Assembly: GCA_037893225.1 (NCBI GenBank)
Contig: JAZGUH010000105.1
Span: 682,001 to 746,000 of the forward strand
Source: Hippasteria phrygiana
Taxonomy: Eukaryota; Echinodermata; Asteroidea; Valvatida; Goniasteridae
Reading direction: 5' to 3'
DNA: 64,000 nt
Shown here piece after piece: positions 51,101 to 59,021 of this stretch. The notes under the pieces are model-generated. The model did no database searches. It had not been told where the DNA came from and worked only from the letters and a program-made list of their open reading frames with translations. A program made the position numbers and the translations under genes. Every line of letters begins with the position of its first letter. The first letter of the stretch is position 1.

Positions 51101-52437
51101 AGTATAATACACAAACTCTTTATGCAAAGTGTTCTGAATGTGTATGTGTTTTTGCTAAAGATTTCCAGAAAGATCCAAAAAGTGGGAAAATGAAACCGGC
51201 AGGCAAATCAGTCAAGAAATCTTCCTATACTAATTTACCTGAGTTACTATGGCTTGGAGTTGGTGCTAGAGTAATGCTTACAAGGAATCTTGATGTATAT
51301 GATGGACTTGTTAATGGAGTGTTTGGAACTGTCTGTGACATAGTGACATTACCTAATCAACAATCTCCAAAGTGTGTGAAAGTTAAATTCGATGATGAGC
51401 ATGTTGGGTTAAAGTTGAAAAAACAGTCATCTATTGATCGTACCGATGCAGTTTGTATTGAAATGGTAGAAGAAAATGTGACTAACCAGTGTGTACGGCA
51501 TCAGTTCCCTCTCAAGTTAGCTTGGGCATGTACAGCTCACAAAGTGCAAGGAATGACTACAAAAAAGGCAGTTGTATGTTTGGAGCGTACGTTTTCAGCA
51601 GGACAAGCTTATGTTAGTTTGAGCAGAGTGGTATCACTGAATGGCCTTGTGATAAAAGGGTTCGATGAAAAATATATTTATTGTAATGAAGGTGTGGCTA
51701 AGGCAATGAATGAAATGTTACCGTATATTTACGAGAATGATAACGGCAGTGATAAAAATGAAATAAAGTCTCACAAAAGTTATAGCACATGTATTGCTAT
51801 GCATAATATTCAAGGCTTATGTGCACATTTCATGGATTTGACAAATAATAACGAAATGATGTCATGTGATTTCATGTGCTTGACAGAAACATGGACCGAT
51901 AGAGACTTCAGTTGCAATATGGATATGAATGATTGTAAATGGTATCATCAGCCAAGATATATGTCATATGATAACACCAGCCGTCTTACTTGCATGTTGA
52001 AAGATCAGTGCCATGGAGGTGTAGCTGTGTGTGGCAAAAAGGAGAAAGTATTCAGCAGGCTAAATTTACCAATCCATAATCTTGAGTATATTGCATTTCA
52101 GATAATTTCAAATATGTCATTAGCTGTTGTTATAATTTATCGACCTGCATCATACACACTGCATGAATTTCTTGAGATTCTCCAAATGTTGCTAAATGAG
52201 CTACATAAGATTTCAAACAAGTGCATTGTAATGGGTGATTTCAATGAAGATATTATACACAAGGAATCTTCTGTTAGTAAACTGATGTCTAGTCATGGAT
52301 ATAAGCAATGTGTAGGTGATGCCACAACTGAAAGAGGTACTTTGCTTGACCATGTTTATGTTAGGAATATAGATATTAACATTGAAATTTGTCCAACGTA
52401 TTATAGCTACCACGAAGCAGTCATTGTTCAGTTCTGA
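42133..52437 (+). CDS. Helentron/Helitron-like Rep-helicase with OTU peptidase and EEP endonuclease
   Basis: An uninterrupted 3434-residue ORF for a rolling-circle transposase. Order: about 167-232, eight-residue repeats (MLPKPYET) then a basic stretch NKRRRRF; 540-589, PHD finger (CWLC...CDGC..WYH..C...C..C); 834-963, C76-like peptidase signature (C834, D961-x-H963); 1150-1276, OTU peptidase (D1155-G-N-C1158, H1272-Y-D); 1470-1682, 17-residue repeats; about 1715-1900, Cys-rich and DUF6570-like; 1914-1956, acidic; 2025-2230, Helitron-like N domain with the HUH motif H2222-T-H2224; Y2415 and Y2419, paired catalytic tyrosines; 2750-3190, Pif1 helicase (Walker A GGAGTGKS with K2777, Walker B D2860-E2861, GDFYQLPP, AWACTAHKVQGMT); 3217-3434, EEP endonuclease (E3252, D3369-x-N3371, D3406-H3407). 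HUH plus Pif1 defines Helitrons, and a C-terminal EEP is the Helentron hallmark. The family moves by rolling-circle replication in the nucleus. The SDH motif of EEP reads SYH here. The first ~150 residues look less conserved and may not be translated. Confidence 0.95.
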   Translation: MKYYQVNHNERRAAMCRMVMERSSRRCMFPLSVIVMLSDSSSISSPCSQFSIYTHPMRCSSAISFLLGALSGEPSPPGENSNALRFASPQGSLSTRSEGISPKSDPPTCGCTLPCEADVPWLQQRLCDLAGQTQTGEPVDITVSRTVVEQTACLTTGKSDVATKDVMLPEPYETMLPKPYETMLPKPYETMLSEPCETMLPKSCETMLPKPCYIMLAKPCGTILTKPCERVMTRNKRRRRFTKQKKTCNVHVQFDKSLLYNVDISTGIQTCFDNDGILNKGYVETQKMGKWLEKVGHMQRKRLEKLTPKRLCRYKRMMICFNEKKYCAGGKILEYVVEEFQWKRNRRTGKVSRKAQRRRNCKESYNRRRGGKRVEQRMSKDERCVHEYAQKIIFSHTWSTLKTVLHKKQYWNCSKRGQKNESEECDNRKRSGKRMELRMTKDEQGFLEKSTKMYSHSQIGAVDEIVDNLNEVHKSDKRQMKNAGHVTCIKKHVEDGHALVRNSGKVNNRQTVKSRSDHTNSNDTCKIRPSNVGDISEKQCWLCDLSIKASESNVQCDGCDIWYHVNCTNLKKKEHILANKSFTWLCLRCGKTTYCKFLLNDLGIPTDKNVYEMTIQERCTDSKCVAMKTYTDRPCREDTGQRYEKHSVSEPRNNESCFTCRSRIEERTRNNWASTKGPTVLLREQSGGYSLRSRKVKSTEESNTDKKEPDRIREIEGTYDVEMQKVYRQSSRKRSSRKRKALESFERELKVNEKRMTHEIEEMDDNVPLTTKVNFPYSCASLRSKQEEFPVDVVLQTEQDKQRDVSCVTLPEKILQGSFHQGHHKFGCHSGKQCVANGLSCMLMSRLKKLRDWTCFDMDSALNTGNELYGFLSRSCTINHDYLLVTELPNELDLLNHHFSIKFNDSVCGAFGKDFNLAEFDMIPINCALEQTLQQYYACFITFHGNTFVVIAQDGMYYIFDSHSRNQQGCQVSEGRSLLKCVTAWQDVYRYCTDLARSMNLSNTEQFEITGASVWLDDEVRQDADGTTQEEGHLLLGSSEHSKEIDGDSTDSRVLRGSCSGLSSTRSDMPNNIKEDNNGSLYGMSCNNKSDGGSDVEIESVTQTQGFKFVPLTYGSRNALCRFHRMGHVSLDRNEISDKCEEMGRPNSVKKIKGDGNCFFRAISFAVSGTEINHMQLRMATVNHLLKNGDKFNGFLRQGFVNVEEYVMRQRLFDCGTWATEVEIMAMAHMLRADIYTYEDGNNWYVFSASTFEREAVKLDEAIYLYHMQRIHYDVVLSVHELARESAKGQEKGHEEKALETDSCLKTASSDKKLELKYEKEVSFETIKPKNKDLKRKKQKRTNITLQQKKKREKAKERYDTKINEVVMNSKGIQQSKSNCKDQKKCRSRNSNIVDEKLKHKKSCNDKDKATKKIYNQKNYQKNADRKKKSLHIKYHSDINFQTERLEAQRRSYGLYENSEEKKNSVKRRYHKNVKYRESKINHGKAKYVNNAEYREKLINSGKTKYSDNAEYREKLISSGKTKYCDNAEYREKLISSGKTKYSDNAEYREKLISSGKTKYSDNAEYREKLISSGKTKYSDNAEYRERLIKQQSIKYKTKYHEDVDYRKKEINRVQCKYHDNVSYRNKLIANIKKKYRCIVSYRTKLLNFEKCKYHSDTNYRRNLIKHGKEKYKRDDGYRKKVAVMNRARTVNKKEKRRSICFVTNKFKADISKGPEYVCASCHKLLFKKQVLKCHKLKYKNQKCITEKYLHTCSRKCESKCLIRESSRSCLWICYTCHRKLLANRVPGEANVNNLTLIDIPEELACLNTLEEHLIARNVSFMKMIALPKGGQHGVRGPVVCVPSNITDTVKVLPRAENENQMIRVKLKRKLNYKGYYQYQFVNKEYVESALSYLKHNNKWYHDIEINTDWDNPVCDKDNDEIDQHESDVKEKEKVETNDDMDNSDEETEDDRLRGIALDSCLQPINLGQEILDQYFDDVLCVAPCEGNSPIRILMEKGNEAKCFPALFPTGQPTFDDDRDVKLTLCRYMHNRLMNVDNRFAKNTQYIFYAQYLSEIQKVMSSVSIALRKGSDKMRSGENVNASMINDRDQLNDILKSDSGYKFLKPIRGTPPYWQATQKDVLAMIRQLGIPTWFCSFSAADMRWPEVINTILRQQGDSRDVKDLDWNEKCTILRSNPVTAARMFDQRFHTFLKDVILSRAEPIGKVKDYFYRVEFQQRGSPHTHCLFWIENAPKLESNSNKDVIKFIDKYISCKLPSKEEDEELNEIISHVQLHSRRHSKSCKKKRTECRFNFPRPPSERTFITEPDMPTDDKKKVDKKDTQERNDAKELLQSIWTAIQKSENEHMTTSELFASINVTQADFEKANDVLSSKASIIHKRKPQDAWVNLYNPALMRCWNANMDIQYICDAYACVAYVVSYMSKAEREMGVLLSQAQAEAEKGNLDARQSMKEIGCVYLHNREVSAQEAVYRVCNLRLKEGSRKVEFIPVGENPIKMSLPLSVIQNRCNDDCDDDSIWMTSRVDRYLARPNIDEFETMCLATFCSDYRVIYNNMAKTSRSRVYELKNGLGHVQKRSRTDPAVIRFPRFSVAKYPEKYYQSILQLYLPYRIDVQLKPEQFETYEQFYQNGVVRMRGSLQSVINIVESNRALYEANAESVDEAEELLNKFGPQEDAWALIAPETEKDRLECKRQHQPEIDDSDNEFEIPDLKSKKDNDVKCSIEPHALNVSKQEAMNLLRCLNAKQKKVFYKVRQWCLEKVSGKNPEPFHVFVTGGAGTGKSHLIKCIYYEATRLFATMMENPDDVSVLLTAPTGVAAYNIHGATIHSALSIGINVKLPYQPLGEEKINTLRNKLRQLQILIVDEVSMVDQKMLFYIHGRLRQVKQSRNHNPFGNVSILAVGDFYQLPPVKGKSLYQTAVTGDLWNDIFVKVELTEIMRQKEDAQFAEVLNRLRIRRRREHLQDNDIRLLKSRETGEDWTDAVHIYPCNKQVDQYNTQTLYAKCSECVCVFAKDFQKDPKSGKMKPAGKSVKKSSYTNLPELLWLGVGARVMLTRNLDVYDGLVNGVFGTVCDIVTLPNQQSPKCVKVKFDDEHVGLKLKKQSSIDRTDAVCIEMVEENVTNQCVRHQFPLKLAWACTAHKVQGMTTKKAVVCLERTFSAGQAYVSLSRVVSLNGLVIKGFDEKYIYCNEGVAKAMNEMLPYIYENDNGSDKNEIKSHKSYSTCIAMHNIQGLCAHFMDLTNNNEMMSCDFMCLTETWTDRDFSCNMDMNDCKWYHQPRYMSYDNTSRLTCMLKDQCHGGVAVCGKKEKVFSRLNLPIHNLEYIAFQIISNMSLAVVIIYRPASYTLHEFLEILQMLLNELHKISNKCIVMGDFNEDIIHKESSVSKLMSSHGYKQCVGDATTERGTLLDHVYVRNIDINIEICPTYYSYHEAVIVQF
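42631..42828 (+). repeat. 24-bp coding repeats (MLPKPYET)
   Basis: About eight in-frame copies of an eight-residue unit, M-L-P-K-P-Y/C-E-T, lie directly before a basic, probably nuclear-localising stretch. The first four are nearly identical at the DNA level. Confidence 0.9.
46540..47178 (+). repeat. 51-bp coding repeats (17-residue KY..NAEYREKLI units)
   Basis: About a dozen in-frame 17-residue units fit the pattern SGKTKYSDNAEYREKLI. The central five (about 46615-46880) are almost identical in DNA; the outer ones diverge but keep K-Y, Y-R and a basic residue. The tract is strongly charged and probably helical. It sits between the OTU and the DUF6570-like region. Confidence 0.95.
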
Positions 52438-52589
52438 TTTTGCTTTGATCAATCAAATTATTTTCGAATTATGTACTGCTGAATGTTGTAGGCTTTCGCC
52501 AAAAAAAAATGGTACACAATATGAATGAGTATTGTAAACAAGTAAGATAAAGTAGTGTGGTTAAGAAAAAGGACAAAATACAATGTATC
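52438..52589. other. 3' flank of the ORF
   Basis: Short AT-rich stretch after the TGA at 52435-52437. No AATAAA and no terminal hairpin of the array type were seen here. Confidence 0.5.
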
Positions 52590-52866
52590 ATGGTAAACAA
52601 GAAAGATGAAATAGCATATCAAAAGAGGAAGAAATAGGGTGGTAAATAAGGATGAAATAGCATGGAAAACAAGGATAAAATAATGTCAAACAAGAAGGAT
52701 GAAATAGCATTGTAAACAACAAGGAAGAAATAGGACGGTAAACAAGGATGAAATAGCATGATAAACAATAAGGATGGAAAACAAAAAGGGTGAAATAGCA
52801 TGGTAAACAAGAATGAAATAGCACGTTAAACAAGGATGAAATACCATAGTCAATAAGAATGAAACA
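52590..52866. repeat. Degenerate ~20-25-bp tandem repeat
   Basis: The words GATGAAATAGCATGGTAAACAAG and close variants recur about a dozen times with irregular spacing. Low-complexity open frames on the minus strand are a by-product. Confidence 0.8.
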
Positions 52867-52924
52867 AAAGATTTTCAACAAAACTGAGCACATTTGTTGC
52901 GAAACATGCAATATTCTTCTGTTT

Positions 52925-54710
52925 AACAAGGGATGGCGACCATCACTGACTATAACTGTGAATCACCGATGCCAGACTCACAACTCAGTGTGGCACATAT
53001 CACGGGTTCTTCAGTTCAGCAAGGGATGGCGAGCATCACTCACTGTAACTGTGGAACACCGCTGCCACACTCACAGCTCAGTGTGGCACATCACCAGTCC
53101 TTCTGTTCAGGAAGGGATGGCGATCATCACTCACTGTAACTGTGGAACACCGCTGCCACACTCACAGCTCAGTGTGGCACATCACCAGTCCTTCTGTTCA
53201 GCAAGGGATGGCGAGCATCACTCACTGTAACTGTGGAACACCGCTGCCACACTCACAGCTCAGTGTGGCACATCACCAGTCCTTCTGTTCAGCAAGGGAT
53301 TGGGACCATCATTCACTGTAACTGTGGAACACCGCTGCCACACTCATAGCTCAGTGTGGCACATCACCAGTCCTTCTGTTCAGCAAGGGATGGCGATTAT
53401 CACTCACTGTAACTGTGGAACACCGCTGCCACACTCACAGCTCAGTGTGGCACATCACCAGTCCTTCTGTTCAGCAAGGGATGGCAACCATCACTCACTG
53501 TAACTGTGGAACACCGCTGCCACACTCATAGCTCAGTGTGGCACATCACCAGTCCTTCTGTTCAGCAAGGGATGGCGATTATCACTCACTGTAACTGTGG
53601 AACACCGCTGCCACACTCGCAGCTCAGTGTGGCAACATCACCAGTCCTTCTGTTCAGCAAGGGATGGCAACCATCACTCACTGTAACTGTGGAACACCGC
53701 TGCCACACTCGCAGCTCAGTGTGGCAACATCACCAGTCCTTCTGTTCAGCAAGGGATGGCAACCATCACTCACTGTAACTGTGGAACACCGGTGCCACAC
53801 TCACAGCTCAGTGTGGCACATCACCAGTCCTTCTGTTCAGGAAGGGATGGCGATCATCACTCACTGTAACTGTGGAACACCGCTGCCACACTCACAGCTC
53901 AGTGTGGCACATCACCAGTCCTTCTGTTCAGCAAGGGATGGCGATCATCACTCACTGTAACTGTGGAACACCGCTGCCACACTCACAGCTCAGTGTGGCA
54001 CATCACCAGTCCTTCTGTTCAGCAAGGGATGGCGATCATCACTCACTGTAACTGTGGAACACTGCTGCCACACTCACAGCTCAGTGTGGCAACATCTCCA
54101 GTCCTTCTGTTCAGCAAGGGATGGCAACAATCATTCACTGTAACTGTGGAACACCGCTGCCACACTAACAGCTCAGTGTGGCACATCACCAGTCCTTCTG
54201 TTCAGCAAGGGATGGCGATCATCACTCACTGTAACTGTGGAACACCGCTGCCACACTCACAGCTCAGTGTGGCACATCATAAGTTCTTGTGTTCAGCAAA
54301 GGGATGCTGACTATTACTCACTAACTGTGGAACACTGCTGCCACTGCCATAGCTCAGTATGACACATCACCAGTTCTTCTGTATAATAAGGGATGATGAC
54401 CATCACTAACTGGAACTTTGAAATACTGCTGCCACACTCACAACTCAGTGTGGCACATCACAGGTTTTTGTCTTCAACAAGGGATGGCGACCATCATTCA
54501 CAGTAAATGTGGAACAACGCTGCCACACTCATAGCATGGTGCCATATCACCAGTCCTTCTGTACAATAAGGGATTGTGACCATCACTCACTATAACTGTG
54601 CAACACTGCTGCCACACTCACAGCTCAGTGTGGTACATCCCAAGTTCTTATGTTCAACAAAGGATGACTATTACTCATTATAATTGCAGCACTGTAGCTA
54701 CATGTACACT
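52925..54710. repeat. 91-bp minisatellite, ~19 copies
   Basis: Unit landmarks are CAAGGGATGGCGATCATCAC, CTGTAACTGTGGAACACCGC and CAGCTCAGTGTGGCACATCA, then CCAGTCCTTCTGTTCAG. Copies from about 53010 to 54290 are nearly identical; those after 54300 are progressively diverged. CAGCTCAGTGTGG variants with an extra A mark a sub-block around 53630-53740. The repeated 67-123-codon open frames are not evidence of a gene. Confidence 0.96.
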
Positions 54711-55140
54711 CACAGCTAAGTGTCATATCGCATGCATTTTCCAATATGGAACAGTGACTGACTATGGAGTAACGTTGCTACGTACTCGCATCTTTGATGT
54801 CCATCATTGGTCTTTAATACAAAAGACATATAATGTCCATTACTGAGCACTATTTGTTCATTGCCAACAACAGGTCTACATCCGTAGGTATGTGTGCCAA
54901 AAAGGTTTTCTACGTGTCTTATTAGGTCTACAACTAAAAATTTCAGACCATTTCAAATTATGTATGGGAAATGAGTACATGTCTTGATTCTTAATAACAA
55001 TGAGTTTCTTGGCAGAAGAATGAATTTTCAACCAAAAAATAGGTGAATTTTTTTGCATGGAAGTTCACGCAGTACAGGTCAGCATATTTATGTTCAATCA
55101 CTTTAATCATTTTTTTATAGAGAGGTCATTTGTTTTGTGT
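54711..55140. other. Gene-free sequence
   Basis: No feature recognised between the decayed end of the 91-bp repeat and the TTAA element. Confidence 0.5.
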
Positions 55141-55350
55141 TTAACCCCTTGCCACCGGTTGACACAAATACATGCAGATTGAAATTCCCACCTGGCCGGT
55201 TGACACAAATACAAGCCAATTTTTGCATTTTCAATCCATTATTGGGGTATTGTGTACGTTATGCTTGGCTGCACAAGCCTCTTGTTTCCGTTTCAGTTGG
55301 TTGCATAACCCGGCCTGGAGCCCTGGCACCACCCAGTGGCAAGGGGTTAA
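55141..55350. mobile_element. piggyBac-like MITE, TTAA-CCCCTTGCCAC termini
   Basis: TTAACCCCTTGCCAC at the left is exactly mirrored by GTGGCAAGGGGTTAA at the right. TTAA at both ends is the piggyBac-type target duplication and the CCC start fits that superfamily. The 210-bp element has an internal direct repeat (CCGGTTGACACAAATACA twice, ~43 bp apart) and no coding capacity. Confidence 0.82.
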
Positions 55351-56063
55351 TGTCCAATTTTTTTATATTGTCATTTGTTTGTAGACCGTGCAGGAATATA
55401 TGACTGCAAGTTGTGCAAACCAAAATATTTGTACAACTGTCTCTTAGACAACATTTGGATATAGATATATTTTGTTATATTTAGCTATTGTTATTTTCAG
55501 TTTAAAATAAGTAATTCTTGACATTTGGTTTCCATATGAGAATGTATTTTATAGCAAATGCAAAATAATAGAGAATGTTCATGTTGATGTAATCAGGGAA
55601 ACATTTTAAGTCTAAAGTAATGTGGTACATGTAGCATATGCTTCAACACATGTACACTATCTTTGAAACGTATGTCCATTTAGGGACGTTTTCAGTGAAG
55701 TGAGCATCTAGTATATACTCGCAGTCTGATCCAAGACCTTATGCAGCTAGTTCTGATCCATGAAAATGCACTCAGTGCACCATTGATGTAGAGGTTGCAA
55801 TCAAGAAAATGAATCAAATGCAGTCTTTATAACTTTGGCTGGGACATACATGTACTTTGTGATAATGACATTGGAGCGGCATGTACGTTGCCTATATGCA
55901 GTATGCTAGATCAGTATAGTATCGGAGTATAGCAAAGTTTAAGTTTCGAATCAATATCCAAAGTCTAACAATTTTAATTGTCAGCAAACAAACCAATTTA
56001 AATTTGTTGCGTGTTTTATTACATGTATGTTTGTCTGATTTCTGTTTGATCACTTCCTTTTGC
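55351..56063. other. Gene-free sequence
   Basis: AT-rich, with scattered TACATGTA words. Nothing else recognised. Confidence 0.5.
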
Positions 56064-56440
56064 AGTTATCCAAGCGTCCGTTCTGTGAGGTACCACTTGC
56101 ATCACAATGTCAGAGTCTACTCATCATCGGTCATCCAAGCCTGATTTCTGTCAGCTACCACTTGCATCACTGTGAAGTCAAAGACTACTCATCGAAGCCT
56201 GAGTTGTGTGAGTCACACTCATCACCTGTCAATCAAGCCTGAGTTCTGTCAGCTACTACTTATACATCATCGTGATGTCAAAGACCACTCATCTAAGCCT
56301 GAGTTTTGTGAGCTACCATTTGCATTACTGTGATGTCAAAGATTGCAAATCACCTGTCATCCAAGCCTGAGTTATGTGCACTAAATGTACATGTACCACT
56401 TGCAATGTAAGGTCAGAAGCTGCAAGGTGCCGGTCAGTGA
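56064..56440. repeat. Degenerate ~65-75-bp tandem repeat, about 5 copies
   Basis: Recurring words are ATCCAAGCCTGAGTTCTGTG, AGCTACCACTTGCATCAC and TGTGATGTCAAAGACTACTC. Copies vary in length and identity, so this is an old array. Confidence 0.8.
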
Positions 56441-57145
56441 TTCTTTAGCCTTGAAGAAAGATTTTAACTTGTTGAGTTGTATGCTATGTATGAAGTTAAT
56501 AAATAGAAGTCTCATTTTCTTATTCAAACACAAAGTTGGCACAATTGACTGTCTATTCAACTCATATTGCCATTTCTTTAAAAATATCAATCATTATTGG
56601 CAAGGTGGTAAATGTGAGTTAAATTAAGTTGATTTCTTATTGTTCATGAGAGGGACAATAGGTTAAGTATGAAGGTTATTACATTTGCAGGCTTATAACT
56701 CGGGAGTGAGATTTGTCAAGATTTCTCCGGATTTCAGGACTTTTTGTCAGGATTCTTGCACTTGTGAAATCTGGAAATGTGAAGTGTTACCCTGAAGGTG
56801 GCTTTTTTTATCTGCGAAAAGGGATATAAACTCATAAACACAGGTATTTTAAGGGGTGCCTTTAGCCAAATAGAAACCACAGACCCTACCATGCTGTGAT
56901 GTCCTCGGTGACCGACAAACACTGCAGATTGTGTTGATTTTTTATTTTAGGCCAATCTTACCCCTAACAAATAACTTGTGTAATGTATTTCAAAGGATTT
57001 ATAGTTGAGCCAGTGTTATATGAATATCAGATTCCCATCAAGTTTTGGTTTCTCTCATGTGATCAGTCAATGTCTCAATTATCTTCACTTTAGGCATGCG
57101 CAGTAGAAGTCAGCTTTTCAGGGTGACGGATATTCATGCAACGCC
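56441..57145. other. Gene-free sequence
   Basis: No supportable gene. The open frames are short and domain-free. Confidence 0.5.
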
Positions 57146-57229
57146 GGACCAGTTTTAAACAAGTACGTTTAAAACCGCCTTGGCACCTGGGACGCTTGAT
57201 AATGACCCAAGGCGGTTTAATACTGGCCC
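57146..57229. repeat. 84-bp two-stage fold-back
   Basis: The outer arms GGACCAGTTTTAAAC and GTTTAATACTGGCC pair imperfectly. The inner arms AAAACCGCCTTGG (from about 57170) and CCAAGGCGGTTT (57207-57218) pair almost perfectly. It is probably a small fold-back element. Confidence 0.65.
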
Positions 57230-58199
57230 TAGCAAATATTTATTTCTATTATTAAAAACCTTTTGGTATAATTCAGCAAAAACATTTAGAAAAATCATAA
57301 ATTTCTAATGATTTTCTTCAAAACATTGTTTTGTAAAACACCCCTTTAGCTATTTAATGGTTCATGCTAAGCATAAGTGGTGCTAAAGATTTCATTATAT
57401 GGAAATTGACATGCGCCCGATGCGCTTGCCAGGTGTTGGAGAATGCAGCTGTGTTAGTGAAGTGTGAAATGATCCACTCTAAATACAGATATACATCAGT
57501 AATATCCCGCTTGCATTATTAGGAGAGTGACTAGTTTTCAGGCAATAAAATGGATCAGATTTCATAGGACTCTAAATTTCTTGTTACGCCAGATTGGCTG
57601 TTTAAAACAGCCATGTCATGGGCTTTTGACCAACGGCAGTGGAACGGGGGGAGGGGGGGAGAGGGGCATTTCCGCCCCCCCCCCTCGTTCACTTTTGGCA
57701 GTTCCACATAAAGAAAAACAGAAAATGGCAGAATTCCCCCCCAAAAGTGTTCCGGTGCTGTTGCTTTTGACTAATAGGAAGAGGTAGACTGTCTTGGGTA
57801 TTTATAAATGGTTTCTATAACACTTAATTGTTCAACCTTAACTTTATTTTGTAGTCCTGTCTTACTAAAGAACAGGGATATTAGTCATCCTACATTTCTG
57901 TAATGAACTACAGGACAACAGTCTAATTCTAAAACAATACCTAAAAAGTAATTTTGCTTGAAATTGAAGTTCATATTTAATTACAATTGTATTAACATTT
58001 TTCATTGAAAATGAAACATTTGTACATAATTATTAAATTAAAGTGTAATTTACATGCTTTTAAAGAATGCCAAAGTAAAAATATGATATGTATAGATATC
58101 TAATTCAACAAGATGTGCATCTTGAGTATAGTTTAAGAGGAGATAAGTATCATGGAACACAAATATAGTTTGGCCTGACTGTATGTCTGTAATTCAAAA
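57230..58199. other. Gene-free sequence with G/C homopolymers
   Basis: G-rich then C-rich runs at about 57647-57690. No coding feature is supported. Confidence 0.5.
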
Positions 58200-58373
58200 A
58201 GAATGTTATAAGAATTGTTAAATACACAACTTTTTGTTTTCAGGCTTGTATTGGAGTAACTTGCCTCTCAAATTTGAATCTTTATTAATATTATGTGATA
58301 TGTTCTTGATAAAAATGCATGTTGACATTGTGGCACATAGGAAGCAATAAAAATAATTCTTTGAAAACAAGAC
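58200..58373 (+). repeat. Direct repeat B' (copy 2), terminal-exon-like
   Basis: Copy of 37540-37762, with the acceptor-like TTTTCAG ending at 58243 and AATAAA at 58346-58351. It lies downstream of the transposase in the same orientation and could supply its poly(A) site. Confidence 0.85.
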
Positions 58374-58554
58374 CATTGAATGAGTAGAGTTATTTAATGA
58401 AGTCTTACTGGTATATTTCTATTACAGTATATAATTGAAAGAAAATAGTCTTATTAACCCTAATAGTCCTGAATTCTCCAATTTTAATATGATTTTCCAC
58501 ACACCCTAGGGAGGTACAGTTAAATGCAAGGAAAGTCCGACATAATCTTGCTGG

Positions 58555-59021
58555 TCAAAAGTTTCTCTGCCACAATTGACAAACCTGTCAACTTTTTAAC
58601 GCAAGAGGGCGGTAGTACTTTTAAAAAAAATACTCCTCTGGTTGGCTGTATACCAAACTTAACTAACAATTTAAGGCAAACACACACATAGAGCGGTGAG
58701 TGAGAGCGAAGCATACCCCCTGTATTGTTTGAAGACGGGAAAACCAGTAATTAACGCAACACACCTTAAAGAATGGACGGCTGAAACAAACTTTATTTGA
58801 GCAGTAGAAAATCACAGAACGCGTTTTTTAATATACATTGGGAATTATAAACTGGAAATTAAATGTAATGTAATCCAAATGACGATTGAGACAAAATTTA
58901 CTTGAGTGGAACAAAATACAACTATTTTTGAAAATTATGTTAAATCCTCCCAAATCATAGAACGTAAAACTTCTTCACCAATGACCTAAAAAACCTATTT
59001 CAAAAAGAATTACAATCAGAA
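58555..59021. repeat. Direct repeat A' (copy 2)
   Basis: Copy of 36989-37531 lacking ~80 bp. Its right end grades directly into array sequence (TTAGCATGTTCAGTTGATGAG). Confidence 0.9.

Larger units (their letters stand above)
36989..59021. mobile_element. 22-kb segment carrying the Helentron; ends unresolved
   Basis: This segment interrupts the CRE array and contains the intact transposase ORF. Repeat A (36989-37531) begins where the left array stops, and its copy A' (58555-59021) ends where the right array starts. A second repeat pair, B (37540-37762) and B' (58200-58373), lies just inside. The order is A-B...B'-A', all in direct orientation. No hairpin/CTAG junction of the array type was seen inside the segment. 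It may be the autonomous element plus host DNA, so true transposon ends are not claimed. Confidence 0.4.

Noticed and set aside
42133..52437. Viral or Polinton-like origin of the large ORF (because of the tegument-like peptidase signature)
   Set aside because: The HUH Rep with paired tyrosines fused to Pif1 and EEP is diagnostic of Helitron/Helentron elements. No capsid, polymerase or packaging gene is nearby.
42399..52452. Numerous minus-strand frames inside the transposase gene
   Set aside because: Shadows of the 10.3-kb plus-strand ORF; hydrophobic low-complexity translations come from its A-rich codons.
52859..54310. Open frames across the 91-bp minisatellite
   Set aside because: By-products of the repeat; they appear in shifted frames in neighbouring blocks and lack any domain.
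36989..59021. LTR retrotransposon with A/A' as LTRs
   Set aside because: No reverse transcriptase, integrase or gag was seen. The repeat order is A-B...B'-A', and the ORF is a HUH-Pif1 transposase.
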